Part shown: piece by piece, positions 9,362 to 18,023 of the stretch | Layout: each line of letters starts with the position of its first letter | Numbering within the stretch: the first letter of the stretch is position 1 | Origin: CAIUPE01 sp037131735 | Lineage (GTDB): Bacteria > Pseudomonadota > Alphaproteobacteria > Rhizobiales > Beijerinckiaceae | DNA length: 64,000 nucleotides | NCBI GenBank assembly: GCA_037131735.1 | Contig: JBAXQM010000009.1 | Coordinates: 27,106-91,105 of the forward strand | Direction of reading: 5' to 3' | The notes under the pieces: generated by a model | Seen by the model: the letters and a program-made list of their open reading frames with translations, nothing else | The model's database searches: none | What the model was told of the DNA's origin: nothing | Position numbers and translations under genes: made by a program

Positions 9362-10101
9362 CATCGCCCCGCACAATCATCCTCTTGGCTTCGGTTTCAC
9401 TTCTGCTTGCGGGCTGCAACACGGCGGATCGCTTGGCCAATGTGGGAAAAACGCCGTCCCTCTCGTCTATTGAAGACCCGACGGCCAGCACAGATTACAA
9501 ACCCGTCAGAATGCCGATGCCGGATCCAGTTGCCGTCTCCCACGCCCCCAACTCATTATGGCAGCAAGGCTCGCGCAGCTTCTTTAAAGACCAACGCGCG
9601 CGGCAAGTGGGCGACCTCGTCACCGTCAAAGTGAATTTCAAAGACAGCGCCGATATTGCCAATGAGACAAAACGCGCGCGCTCAAATTCAGAAAATATGG
9701 GCGTGCCCAATCTTTTCGGCCTCGAAGCAAAAACGCAAACAGCCTTTGCTGGCGCTGACCAGAACAAGCTTGTGGGCGCGTCATCAACGTCCGCGAGTGA
9801 TGGCTCAGGCTCTGTAAAACGCGCAGAGACCCTTGCTACGAATGTTGCTGCCGTCGTCACGCAAATTTTGCCTAATGGCAATATGGTGATCGAGGGCAAA
9901 CAGGAAGTGCGCGTGAATTTCGAAATACGCGAATTGATCGTCGCGGGCATTATCCGGCCGGAAGATATCGAAGCCGATAACACGGTTGAATCCATGAAGA
10001 TCGCCGAAGCCCGCATTGCTTATGGTGGCCGCGGCCAAATAACCGATGTCCAACAACCTCGCTATGGCCAGCAGGTGATGGATATCGTCCTGCCATTTTG
10101 A
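9358..10101 (+). CDS. flgH: Flagellar L-ring lipoprotein FlgH
   Basis: FlgH forms the outer-membrane L ring. The 247-residue protein has a lipoprotein signal: a hydrophobic core, then the lipobox LLAGC with the lipidated Cys at residue 20. The body has conserved L-ring segments: SLWQQGSRSFFKDQRARQVGDLVTV, of which SFFKDQRARQVGDLVTV is most typical, then VVTQILPNGNMVIEGKQEVRVN, and the C-terminal ISDVQQPRYGQQV-like ending. It closes the operon and is followed after 33 bases by a strong intrinsic terminator. Confidence 0.95.
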   Translation: MTSPRTIILLASVSLLLAGCNTADRLANVGKTPSLSSIEDPTASTDYKPVRMPMPDPVAVSHAPNSLWQQGSRSFFKDQRARQVGDLVTVKVNFKDSADIANETKRARSNSENMGVPNLFGLEAKTQTAFAGADQNKLVGASSTSASDGSGSVKRAETLATNVAAVVTQILPNGNMVIEGKQEVRVNFEIRELIVAGIIRPEDIEADNTVESMKIAEARIAYGGRGQITDVQQPRYGQQVMDIVLPF

Positions 10102-10134
10102 GACTGTGCTTCAAATATAAAATCTTCTTTTAAC

Positions 10135-10165
10135 TGGCAGTCGGCACACGACTGCCAATTTTTTC
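10135..10165 (+). terminator. Intrinsic terminator after flgH
   Basis: A perfect 9-bp stem TGGCAGTCG/CGACTGCCA with a GCACA loop is followed by ATTTTTTC. It ends the flgF-flgG-flgA-flgH transcript. Confidence 0.85.
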
Positions 10166-10179
10166 CCTAGTTCTTTTTT

Positions 10180-10240
10180 CGTCATTGCGATCGGGGGAAT
10201 CTTTTAATCGTCATTGCGAGCGAAGCAATCCAGTTAATGG
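10180..10240 (+). repeat. Dispersed palindromic repeat, two copies (one partial, one shortened)
   Basis: CGTCATTGCGATCGGGGGAA (10180-10199) is a 5' half copy. A shortened copy at 10209-10240 joins CGTCATTGCGAGCG directly to AAGCAATCCAGTTAATGG. The same element recurs at about 11.7-11.9, 45.9, 47.1 and 47.5 kb. The rest of the 444-base gap between flgH and the porin holds the flgH terminator, these copies and the porin control region. Confidence 0.8.
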
Positions 10241-10346
10241 CTATCGTATGGACGCAATCAAACTTTCCCGCCGAATCTCTCCCCCACCCTTCACGACTCA
10301 TTCACCATAAACACGCGCATTGAGGTGGGTAATCTCATTACTCAAA

Positions 10347-10376
10347 TACAACCTTAAATTGTACTCAGGTTGTACT
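10347..10376 (+). promoter_or_regulatory. Possible operator upstream of the porin gene
   Basis: An inverted repeat TACAACCT (10347-10354) / AGGTTGTA (10367-10374) overlaps two direct repeats TTGTACT (10359-10365 and 10370-10376) spaced 11 bases, one helical turn. The site lies about 170 bases before the porin ATG. The binding protein is unknown. Confidence 0.4.
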
Positions 10377-10503
10377 TCAATTTTTAATGAGTAAAATCTG
10401 TTTCATCTTTGCAACAGAGGCAACAAGAGTTGCATTTTGAGGGCGTTTTTGCGCAGACTCACGTTGCGTCAAGTTGCTCAAATTTTATGGTCATCCTGTT
10501 GAA

Positions 10504-10526
10504 GAGTTCGAGACGGTCTCGAGCTC
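10504..10526 (+). other. Hairpin in the porin mRNA leader
   Basis: GAGTTCGAGAC and GTCTCGAGCTC pair over 11 bp (one G-U in RNA) around a single base, 19 bases before the porin start codon. There is no strong Shine-Dalgarno sequence between them. A 5' mRNA stabiliser or translational control element is an inference. Confidence 0.45.
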
Positions 10527-10545
10527 ATCTGAATTGGATTGATCC

Positions 10546-11622
10546 ATGAAACTCTCAACACTTCTCCTCTCCTCGGCAGCGCTCGTTGTTGCTGGTTCGG
10601 CTTACGCAGCCGATCTTCCTGCCAAGAAGGGCGCACCGGCTGCAAAGCCTGCAACAGGTTGCCCTGCTTTCGGCGCAGGCTTCTTCCAGATTCCTGGCGG
10701 CGATACCTGCATTCAGTTCTCGGGCCACTTTAAATATAGCGGCACCTATACAAGCGATTCAACGGACGCGGTAACATCAAATTATTCGCAGAGCGCCCGT
10801 TTTCGTTTGATGACTGATGTGCGTTCAAACACAGATATTGGTACATTGCGTGGTTTTAGTCGCTTGAACGCTGCAACTAGCGGCGTGGCGATTGACCGTG
10901 CCTTTGTGCAATTCGCTGGTTTAACGGCCGGTCGTAACGGATCGCTCGCTGATATCGCGGGAACAAATGCTGATACCTATGGCTCCAACCTCGGTGGCGG
11001 CACAGGCTCCGGCTTGAGATATGATTTGCCAGTCGGCGCGGCTACGGTTTCATTCGCACTCGAAAACGCTGCAGATAATAACACCTATGGTACCGCGCCT
11101 AATACGACGAGCCCTGTCGCTGATCGTCCAGATGCGCTCATTGGCTTTGCAACGAATGCGGGCCCAGCTAACATTAAGCTTGTTGTTGCTTCGCATGATG
11201 CGCAAGCAAGCAACGCTACAGGCGGTAGCACGCAGGGCTATGCTGTTGTAGGCCGTGTAGGTGCGGCGCTTGGTGGCGGCTTCGGAGCTGCTGTTTTCGG
11301 CGGCACCAGCGAAGCGGCTTCAAAATATACGACAGCCGGCAACTTGCGTGACTTCAATGGTACCGACAAGTCAAAGGGCACCAATGTCGGCGGTGAAATC
11401 ACCTTCGCAACGGGCGCTGGCACTTTCGCAGTCGCTGCTGACCAATCAAAAGAAACTCTCGCTGATAAGACGACAAAGGTAACCAATGTTGGTATCTCTT
11501 ATGTCTATAATGCAGCAAAAGGTCTTGCGATTGAGCCGGAATATGTGAACACGCAGACTGATAACGGAACGGCTACAACGAATTCAAATCTCTTCGTTCT
11601 CCGCATCCAGCGCGATTTCTGA
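10546..11622 (+). CDS. Outer-membrane porin, rhizobial general porin family
   Basis: This 358-residue protein has a clear signal peptide (MKLSTLLLSSAALVVAGSAYA-A, cleavage after residue 21). The mature start ADLPAKKGAPAAKPA and the short Cys-containing segments CPAFGAGFFQIPGGDTC are characteristic of porins of Hyphomicrobiales (porin_2 family). The remainder is a run of alternating amphipathic strands rich in Gly, Ala, Thr and Asn, and the protein ends in Phe (FVLRIQRDF), as beta-barrel proteins do for BAM recognition. It should form a trimeric diffusion channel. It is monocistronic, with its own leader region and a strong terminator. High expression is likely. Confidence 0.93.
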   Translation: MKLSTLLLSSAALVVAGSAYAADLPAKKGAPAAKPATGCPAFGAGFFQIPGGDTCIQFSGHFKYSGTYTSDSTDAVTSNYSQSARFRLMTDVRSNTDIGTLRGFSRLNAATSGVAIDRAFVQFAGLTAGRNGSLADIAGTNADTYGSNLGGGTGSGLRYDLPVGAATVSFALENAADNNTYGTAPNTTSPVADRPDALIGFATNAGPANIKLVVASHDAQASNATGGSTQGYAVVGRVGAALGGGFGAAVFGGTSEAASKYTTAGNLRDFNGTDKSKGTNVGGEITFATGAGTFAVAADQSKETLADKTTKVTNVGISYVYNAAKGLAIEPEYVNTQTDNGTATTNSNLFVLRIQRDF

Positions 11623-11650
11623 TCTTTCTTAAAAGATCCGTTTCGACACG

Positions 11651-11683
11651 AAAATCCCGGCGGGCAACCGCCGGGATTTTTGT
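11651..11683 (+). terminator. Intrinsic terminator after the porin gene
   Basis: A 13-bp stem AAAATCCCGGCGG/CCGCCGGGATTTT with a GCAA loop is followed by TTGTTTG. It is the strong terminator expected for an abundant mRNA. Confidence 0.9.
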
Positions 11684-11715
11684 TTGTAAGGGTCAATATG
11701 GTGGAATTAGTTATC

Positions 11716-11914
11716 AATCATTGCGAGCGGAGTGTGTTTATCATCATTGCGAGCAGTGAGGAATGGTTTGCAAAGCAAACAAAATGATCCTGTGAATCAT
11801 TTTGAAAGACGAACGAAGCAATCCAGTTGGGGGTTAAGGATAGGATGCTATGGAAACATGGCATTCAAATTGTGATTATCATCCGGATTGCTTCGCTCCC
11901 GCTCGCAATGACGG
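11716..11914. repeat. Composite of dispersed palindromic repeats, inward-facing
   Basis: Two 5' halves of the dispersed repeat (ATCATTGCGAGCGGAG near 11718, ATCATTGCGAGCAGTGAG near 11743) are separated from a 3' half (GAACGAAGCAATCCAGTTGG, 11811-11830). Between them lie two extra hairpins: GTTTGC-AAA-GCAAAC at 11766-11780 and AAAATGAT/ATCATTTT at 11781-11803. An opposite-orientation copy (GGATTGCTTCGCTCCCGC and TCGCAATGACGG) lies at 11885-11914. This fills the 300-base gap between the porin terminator and the next gene. I see no gene in it. Confidence 0.75.
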
Positions 11915-11922
11915 AAAGAACA

Positions 11923-12798
11923 TTAAGCCCCAACACCATTAACAAACCCCGCAATCGCCTCCACCGTCCGCGCGCGGCCGAGCAGTGGTGCGTGTGCTTC
12001 GTTGATGGCCGTGAAGGATGAGCATTGCGGATGCCGCGTCACCATTTCCTTGACCGTCGCCTCCGATAAGAGATCGGAATTCTCCCCGCGAATAACGAGC
12101 ACAGACACAGGCTTCAACGCATCGAATAGAGGCCAAAGCGTCGGTTGCGGTTTGGAAAAATCAAGCGCGAGGAATCCGCGTGACAACGCCGCATCATAAG
12201 TAAGGGCCACACCGCCGGTCGCCGTCTCACGGAAACTCATACGCGCGAGCTGTGTCCACTCGTCGTCATCAAGATCGGTAAAATCAGGATTGATGTCCTG
12301 TGTACGCTCACGCGCTTCATCCATCGTCTTTGGCATCGACCCTTTGCCGACATAAGACGCGATACGTTGCAAGCCGCGCGTCTCCAGCACAGGACCGATA
12401 TCATTCAAGATCACGGCCGCGATGAGCTCCGGCGCCGTGAGCGCCAAAAGCATTGTGATCAACCCGCCCCGCGATGTGCCGATAAAGATCGCGCGTGTGA
12501 AGCCGAACGTCGCCAAGACCTGCCTTACATCCACCGCTTCAACCGCCGCAGAATAATGCGCGGCTTCGCGCGCAAATTGCGAGCGTCCACGACCGCGATA
12601 ATCAAGCGCTATAATCTTTCGTGTGGGATCACGTGCAACAAGCTGTTTGGCCATCGCATCAAAATCATCGGCATTGCGGGTGAGGCCCGGCAAACACACA
12701 ATCGGCAATTCTGTAGAAGCATGATCGCCATAGACGCGCGCATAAAGACGTATGCCGTCGCTTGATGACAGATAAATTGAGTGCGTCTTATCCGTCAT
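11923..12798 (-). CDS. Alpha/beta hydrolase
   Basis: This 291-residue alpha/beta-hydrolase has the oxyanion region PGLTRNADDFDAMA and DYRGRGRS. The nucleophile elbow is GTSRGG, with Ser in the middle (about residue 110). A late Asp lies in VIRGENSDLLS and a His near the C-terminus in NEAHAPLL, which complete a plausible catalytic triad. The substrate cannot be told from sequence. No signal peptide is present, so it is cytoplasmic. It starts 9 bases after the stop of the lytic transglycosylase gene, with AGGGTGAG upstream, so the two probably share an mRNA. Confidence 0.88.
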   Translation of the reverse strand: MTDKTHSIYLSSSDGIRLYARVYGDHASTELPIVCLPGLTRNADDFDAMAKQLVARDPTRKIIALDYRGRGRSQFAREAAHYSAAVEAVDVRQVLATFGFTRAIFIGTSRGGLITMLLALTAPELIAAVILNDIGPVLETRGLQRIASYVGKGSMPKTMDEARERTQDINPDFTDLDDDEWTQLARMSFRETATGGVALTYDAALSRGFLALDFSKPQPTLWPLFDALKPVSVLVIRGENSDLLSEATVKEMVTRHPQCSSFTAINEAHAPLLGRARTVEAIAGFVNGVGA

Positions 12799-12807
12799 CG
12801 TCTCACC

Positions 12808-14796
12808 CTATAGTGATGCACCGCGCTTCATATCATCCATCAGCGTCGTGGCATTTCGGCCGTCCAACCGCGCGCGATAGATTTGTAAATTCTCCATCAC
12901 GCGCTGCACATAGATACGCGTTTCGGTCACGGGAATTTTTTCAACCCACCGTACCGGATCAATTGCCTTCTCGCGCGGGTCACCATTCGCTGCAATCCAA
13001 CGGCGCACATTGCCCTTGCCGGCATTGTAAGACGCAATAGCCAGACAATAAGACCCACCCCAATCCTCAACAAGCTCGGCGAGATGGGTGCTGCCGATTG
13101 TGACATTGTAAGCGGGATCACCCGTGAGCTTTTCGGCAGCGAAAGTGATATTCGCTTTCTTCGCTGTTTCCTGCGCGGTCGCGACCATCAATTGCATGAG
13201 GCCCCGCGCTCCCGCTGAAGAAATGGCATTCGGATCAAATGAACTTTCTTGCCGCGTGATCGCGTAAATCAAAGCGCGCTCAAGCGGCGGATTATCAGGC
13301 AAAGGAAATCCATCAATCGGCCAATTCTCGAGATCAAATCCATAATTCTTTTGTGCCGCTGCCCTCCCCGCAATATTGACGAGACGAAGATCGCGATAAG
13401 TTGCACCTACAGACGCTAAGGCCGATAAAGTCGGCGCATCGGACACGCGCTGGATAAAATCACCTGCGAGCGGCGCGGCGTATTCGCCGCCGCCTGCATC
13501 AAGCAAGAGAATAATCGCTTGAAAGAGTTGATCACCCGCCGCGCGATCAAAATCGGGCGCAGGCGTTGAACGGAAAGACAACTCATTTTGTCCAAGCGCT
13601 TCACGCGCGAGCATGCCGTAATAAGAAAAAGGCGCGCGGGCCGCGCGCGTGAGCGCATCATTCGGATCAAGATTTTGCGCTTTGCGCGTTTGCGCCATCC
13701 AATAGGCCGCGCGAATACGTCCTGCTTCTGTCGTGGCTTTTTGTTCGGAGTCCTTGAAAAACATCTCTGCACGTGCGGCATCGCCTGCCATATCCAACGT
13801 GAAGAGTCCTGACATCATCGCCGCATCTGCCAAAGCCGCCTGCGTCATTCCCGGACGGGGCTTTAATAGCTCAAGCACGAGTTCGAGCTTTTGTGTTTCA
13901 ACCAATCGCCGCGCGAGCACACGACGCTCGGTCCACCAGTCATCAGGCCGTGGCGGTGTTTGATCTTTCGGAAACCGCGCTAGTGCTTGAAAGGCATCGT
14001 CCAAACGATCCGCACGACGCAAGAATTGCGCTTCTGATAAAATATATCCGGCATCTGATTTAAGCGATGCCGGTGCGCTTTTTAAAAGTTTCTCAGCATC
14101 CGCATCGCGCTTGCCGATGGCAATGCGGATTTTGGCAAGAGCGAGTATTGATCCTTGCGCTTTCTCTGCCGCGCGTTGGGCAGCGGCCCAATTTTCTTGC
14201 GCAATGAGAGTCTCAACACGCTCTTTATGATCGGCAAGTGTCAACGCGTCGCCGAAGCGTTCAAGAAGATCGCTCTCAACCTCAGCACTATAGGAATCCT
14301 CGCGCCATGATTTACGGATCGTGTCTCCCGCTTCCTTAACGCGTCCCTCATCTTGCAAAGCGAGCGCTTTGAGATAACGCCCGGTTGGCGTCAAAGGCGG
14401 GCGCGCACCAAAGAAGTTCAAAATTTCAGCTGATGAATGTTTTTCTTTGTAGAGCGCCTCTTCACCCTTGCGGCGAATGAGAGCCACCGTCGGCCAATCC
14501 CGATAGTGGTTGAGAAAACCAGCGATACGATCAAAGCCCGCTTTTTCCGGAACTGTCCGCAGCGCCACCCATTCGGCAACAAGCTTCGCGAGCGGATCGT
14601 TTAACGCCGCACTCGCTGCATCACCGGCAGCAAGGTCGCCATTGCGATAGGATGCGAGCGCACGCCCCAGCGCCTTCGCGACATCAGGCGCAGGCCGCAT
14701 GTGATCGGGCAGCGCGGCATAGACCGGGCTCATACGGAACGTAACTATCGCCGCCGCCCCTAAAACTGTCCCGAGAAAGGCCCGTCTGCCGATCAC
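12808..14796 (-). CDS. slt: Soluble lytic murein transglycosylase (Slt family)
   Basis: The enzyme cleaves the MurNAc-GlcNAc bond of peptidoglycan, forming 1,6-anhydromuramyl ends. The 662-residue length fits Slt70-like enzymes: a long alpha-superhelical region (about 30-490, many Ala-rich helices) and then the C-terminal SLT domain. The catalytic Glu is in ITRQESSFDPNA (about residue 517). SAGARGLMQLM and ASYNAGKGNVRRW follow. The start is a GTG with GGAGGCG six bases upstream. The N-terminus MIGRRAFLGTVLGAAAIV carries a twin-arginine-like RRAFLG before the hydrophobic core, so Tat export is possible. The hydrolase gene follows after 9 bases. Confidence 0.93.
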   Translation of the reverse strand: MIGRRAFLGTVLGAAAIVTFRMSPVYAALPDHMRPAPDVAKALGRALASYRNGDLAAGDAASAALNDPLAKLVAEWVALRTVPEKAGFDRIAGFLNHYRDWPTVALIRRKGEEALYKEKHSSAEILNFFGARPPLTPTGRYLKALALQDEGRVKEAGDTIRKSWREDSYSAEVESDLLERFGDALTLADHKERVETLIAQENWAAAQRAAEKAQGSILALAKIRIAIGKRDADAEKLLKSAPASLKSDAGYILSEAQFLRRADRLDDAFQALARFPKDQTPPRPDDWWTERRVLARRLVETQKLELVLELLKPRPGMTQAALADAAMMSGLFTLDMAGDAARAEMFFKDSEQKATTEAGRIRAAYWMAQTRKAQNLDPNDALTRAARAPFSYYGMLAREALGQNELSFRSTPAPDFDRAAGDQLFQAIILLLDAGGGEYAAPLAGDFIQRVSDAPTLSALASVGATYRDLRLVNIAGRAAAQKNYGFDLENWPIDGFPLPDNPPLERALIYAITRQESSFDPNAISSAGARGLMQLMVATAQETAKKANITFAAEKLTGDPAYNVTIGSTHLAELVEDWGGSYCLAIASYNAGKGNVRRWIAANGDPREKAIDPVRWVEKIPVTETRIYVQRVMENLQIYRARLDGRNATTLMDDMKRGASL

Positions 14797-15018
14797 TTAC
14801 GCCTCCGCTGCCCACTGGGGGCGCTCTCTCACCGCTTTTGCGCGATTCTCGCGGTCCCTGCCAACGCGCGGCTCTTTCATGCGGTCCGAATGCGGCGTGG
14901 CGATGGCCGTGCACAAAATCGCGCACCCCTTCCGTTTCAGTGGGGAAGCGGCTATGTCTTTCCTCCGCTTTTTAACAAAAGCCCATAAAGAAAAATCGTC
15001 TTTCCGGAGCTTCTCTCT

Positions 15019-15909
15019 ATGTCGCGCGCCATTTTTAAGGGTTCGATGCCCGCTCTCGTCACGCCATTCAAGAATGGTGCTTTTGACGAAGAGAGTTTCC
15101 GTGCCCATGTCTCATGGCAGATTGCGGAAGGATCAACGGGCCTTGTGCCCGTCGGGACCACAGGTGAAAGCCCAACCCTCTCGCATGACGAACATCGACG
15201 CGTTGTTGAAGCCTGTATCGCCGAAGCCAAAGGCCGTGTGCCGGTTATGGCCGGTGCCGGGTCAAACAACACAACCGAAGCGGTTGATCTCGCGCGCCAC
15301 GCTGAAAAGGCTGGTGCTGACGCTGTTCTCGTTGTCACGCCCTATTACAACAAGCCCAATCAGGAAGGGCTTTATCAGCATTTCAAAGCGGTGAATGATG
15401 CAATCGGTATTCCGATTTTCATCTATAATATTCCGCCGCGCTCGGTCGTCGATATGTCGATCGATACGATGAAGCGTCTCTATGAACTTAAAAACATTGT
15501 CGGCGTGAAAGATGCAACGGGGTCTGTGGCGCGTATCTCGCAACAGCGTGAGGCTCTTGGTGCGGATTTCGTGCAGCTTTCGGGTGATGACATCATCGCG
15601 CTGCCCTCAGTTGCCTGCGGCGCCATGGGCACGATTTCGGTCATCGCGAATGTCGCGCCCCGCCTCTCCGCCGAACGTATGGCGAAGGCTTTGGCTGGCG
15701 ACATGAACGGTGCTCTTCAATTGCAAGACAAGCTCGTGCCGCTCGATCAGGCGATCTTCATCGAGCCCGGTCTTGCGGGTGCGAAATGCGGCTTGAAGAT
15801 TTTGGGCCGCATGAATGACGAAGTGCGCTTACCGCTCGTCAATGTCACGGCGGCCACCGCCTCCTCAATCCGCGCTGCGATGGTTCATGCCGGGTTGATC
15901 AACGGCTGA
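15019..15909 (+). CDS. dapA: 4-hydroxy-tetrahydrodipicolinate synthase
   Basis: DapA condenses pyruvate with aspartate semialdehyde, the first committed step to diaminopimelate and lysine. The 296-residue TIM-barrel protein has all the expected residues: Thr47-Thr48 in GTTGES, Tyr136 in YNIPPRS and the Schiff-base Lys164 in VGVKDATGS. CGGAG precedes the ATG. The gene is followed after 19 bases by smpB, a pairing common in alphaproteobacteria. The 222 bases upstream, shared with the divergent slt gene, should hold both promoters, but no clear elements were seen. Confidence 0.97.
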   Translation: MSRAIFKGSMPALVTPFKNGAFDEESFRAHVSWQIAEGSTGLVPVGTTGESPTLSHDEHRRVVEACIAEAKGRVPVMAGAGSNNTTEAVDLARHAEKAGADAVLVVTPYYNKPNQEGLYQHFKAVNDAIGIPIFIYNIPPRSVVDMSIDTMKRLYELKNIVGVKDATGSVARISQQREALGADFVQLSGDDIIALPSVACGAMGTISVIANVAPRLSAERMAKALAGDMNGALQLQDKLVPLDQAIFIEPGLAGAKCGLKILGRMNDEVRLPLVNVTAATASSIRAAMVHAGLING

Positions 15910-15928
15910 ATGAGGCCATATAGGCCCT

Positions 15929-16402
15929 ATGGCTGAAAAAGACGCAAAACCCCGCCGCATTGCGGCTGAGAACCGCAAGGCGCGGTTTGAATATGCTATT
16001 GCGGATACGGTTGAAGCGGGCATTGCGCTGCAAGGCTCGGAGGTCAAATCCTTGCGCGCGGGCCGCGCAACGATTGGCGAGTCCTACGCCGCCGAGAAGA
16101 ATGGCGAGCTGTTCCTAGTGAATGCCTATATCCCCGAATATCTCGAAGCCCATCAGTTCAACCACGAGACGAAAAGGCCGCGGAAACTGCTCCTCCATCG
16201 CCGCCAGGCCGATAAGCTTATCGCCGCGGTCCAGCGCGAGGGCATGACAATTGTGCCCTTGAAGATCTATTTTAATGATCGTGGCCGCGCGAAGGTGGAA
16301 ATCGCCCTCGCCAAGGGCAAAAACGTCGCCGATAAGCGCGAAACAGCCAAAAAGCGCGATTGGGACCGAGAAAAGTCCCGGCTTTTGAGGGATAAGGGGT
16401 GA
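15929..16402 (+). CDS. smpB: SsrA-binding protein SmpB
   Basis: SmpB binds tmRNA and brings it to stalled ribosomes for trans-translation. The 157-residue protein is of normal length and has the OB-fold hallmarks AENRKARFEYAI, GIALQGSEVKSLRAG and NHETKRPRKLLLHR. The basic C-terminal tail KRETAKKRDWDREKSRLLRDKG includes the RDWDREK region that enters the ribosomal A site. It probably shares the dapA transcript. No tmRNA gene was found in this window. Confidence 0.96.
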   Translation: MAEKDAKPRRIAAENRKARFEYAIADTVEAGIALQGSEVKSLRAGRATIGESYAAEKNGELFLVNAYIPEYLEAHQFNHETKRPRKLLLHRRQADKLIAAVQREGMTIVPLKIYFNDRGRAKVEIALAKGKNVADKRETAKKRDWDREKSRLLRDKG

Positions 16403-16506
16403 GGCGTCATCCTGATAAAAGCCTCGATTGACTTGCAAAGGTAAAACCCTATGATCCGCGCGCATTCGAGCGTTGCTACGCGCTAGTTCGTTTTTCCCCT
16501 AAGTAT

Positions 16507-16554
16507 AAGGCCGCTCCCCGATGGACCGGCCCGCCGCGACTGAGAGGCGGCCTT
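16507..16554 (+). other. Leader hairpin overlapping the ribosome binding site of the DEAD-box gene
   Basis: AAGGCCGC (16507-16514) is perfectly complementary to GCGGCCTT (16547-16554). The 3' arm overlaps the GAGAGGCGG stretch (16542-16550) that is the best Shine-Dalgarno candidate for the ATG at 16561. The loop is 32 bases. Control of helicase translation by this fold is an inference. Confidence 0.4.
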
Positions 16555-16560
16555 TAAGAC

Positions 16561-18015
16561 ATGAATTTTTCCGAACTGGGCCTTAGCCCCAAAGTCCTCG
16601 AAGCGGTAACCGCTTCCGGCTACACGACCCCCACCCCCATTCAGGCTGAAGCCATTCCGCGCGTGTTAGAACGCCGCGACGTGCTCGGCATTGCGCAAAC
16701 GGGAACCGGCAAAACCGCCGCCTTCACGCTGCCTATGATTACACTTCTTGAGCAAGGCCGCGCGCGGGCCCGTATGCCACGCACCCTTATTCTCGAGCCG
16801 ACGCGCGAACTCGCGGCGCAAGTCGAAGAGAGTTTCATCAAATATGGCTCAGGTCAGAAGCTCGATGTCGCGCTGCTGATCGGTGGTGTTTCTTTTGGCG
16901 ATCAGGATGTGAAGATCACACGTGGCGTTGATGTGCTCATCGCCACACCCGGTCGTCTGCTTGATCATTTCGAACGCGGTAAACTTCTGCTCACGGGCAT
17001 TGAAATTCTCGTCATCGATGAAGCCGATCGTATGCTTGATATGGGCTTCATTCCCGATATCGAACGTATTTGCAAAATGGTGCCATTCACGCGCCAGACA
17101 TTGTTTTTCTCCGCAACCATGCCGCCGGAAATTCAACGCATCACGGATACGTTTTTGCATAATCCCGCACGTATCGAAATTGCACGGCAATCAACAACCG
17201 CGGAAACAATCACGCAATATCTTGTTGCCTCATCAAACCATGCTGCCGAAAAGCGTGAGACATTGCGCAAACTGATGCGCGATGCAACGGATGTGAAAAA
17301 CGGTATTATCTTTTGCAATCGTAAAAGCGATGTGCAGATTGTCTTTAAATCACTTTCGAAACATGGGTTCAGCGTCGCCGCGCTTCATGGCGATATGGAT
17401 CAGCGCGCGCGCACTTTAGCGCTTGAAGCGTTTCGTAATGGGACAACGCAATATCTCGTGGCGTCGGACGTTGCCGCACGCGGGCTTGATATTCCTGATG
17501 TAAGCCATGTCTTCAACTACGATGCGCCGCATCACTCGGAAGACTATGTGCATCGCATTGGCCGCACCGGCCGCGCAGGTCGTTTAGGCACAGCCTATAC
17601 TTTGATCACATCGGCTGATGATAAGAGCCTCGCAGGCATTGAAGGCCTCATCAAAAAATCCATTCCTTGGCTTGGCCCCACACTCGCGGACGCCGTGTTT
17701 GAACCTGCGCCCCGCTCTGAGCGTTCGTCTCGCCCTCATCGTTCGGATCGCGCGCCGTCACGCCGCGCACCGCGTGCTGAAGGGGAAGCAAAGCCGCAGA
17801 CCGAACGTGCCCCACGCGCGGCAAAACCCGAACGCACGCGCGAAACACCAAAGCCTGAACCACGTCCGCAAGCGCCCGCGCCTCGAAATGCCGTGCACGC
17901 ACATAAACCATCGTCACAACCGCGCTATCGCCGTGATGATGATGGGCCAACGCCTGTCGGTTTTGGTGATCAGATGCCGGGGTTTCTCACGCGCGGCATC
18001 AAAGCTAAAGGCTGA
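16561..18015 (+). CDS. DEAD-box ATP-dependent RNA helicase, RhlE-like
   Basis: The enzyme unwinds RNA duplexes, typically in ribosome assembly or mRNA decay. The 484-residue protein has all motifs in order: GIAQTGTGKT (Lys51), PTRELAAQ, TPGRLLD, DEAD at 153-156, SATMP, and in the second RecA domain FCNRKSDV, ARGLDIP and HRIGRTGRAG. The last about 110 residues are a basic Arg/Pro/Ala-rich tail, probably disordered and RNA-binding, as in RhlE proteins. The 158-base gap before it contains a hairpin that overlaps its ribosome binding site. It converges on the sufA gene 8 bases downstream. Confidence 0.94.
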   Translation: MNFSELGLSPKVLEAVTASGYTTPTPIQAEAIPRVLERRDVLGIAQTGTGKTAAFTLPMITLLEQGRARARMPRTLILEPTRELAAQVEESFIKYGSGQKLDVALLIGGVSFGDQDVKITRGVDVLIATPGRLLDHFERGKLLLTGIEILVIDEADRMLDMGFIPDIERICKMVPFTRQTLFFSATMPPEIQRITDTFLHNPARIEIARQSTTAETITQYLVASSNHAAEKRETLRKLMRDATDVKNGIIFCNRKSDVQIVFKSLSKHGFSVAALHGDMDQRARTLALEAFRNGTTQYLVASDVAARGLDIPDVSHVFNYDAPHHSEDYVHRIGRTGRAGRLGTAYTLITSADDKSLAGIEGLIKKSIPWLGPTLADAVFEPAPRSERSSRPHRSDRAPSRRAPRAEGEAKPQTERAPRAAKPERTRETPKPEPRPQAPAPRNAVHAHKPSSQPRYRRDDDGPTPVGFGDQMPGFLTRGIKAKG

Positions 18016-18023
18016 AAACTCTT

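Noticed and set aside
14797..15108. Minus-strand ORF of 103 codons between slt and dapA
   Set aside because: It overlaps the dapA start on the other strand and has no recognisable family or ribosome binding site.
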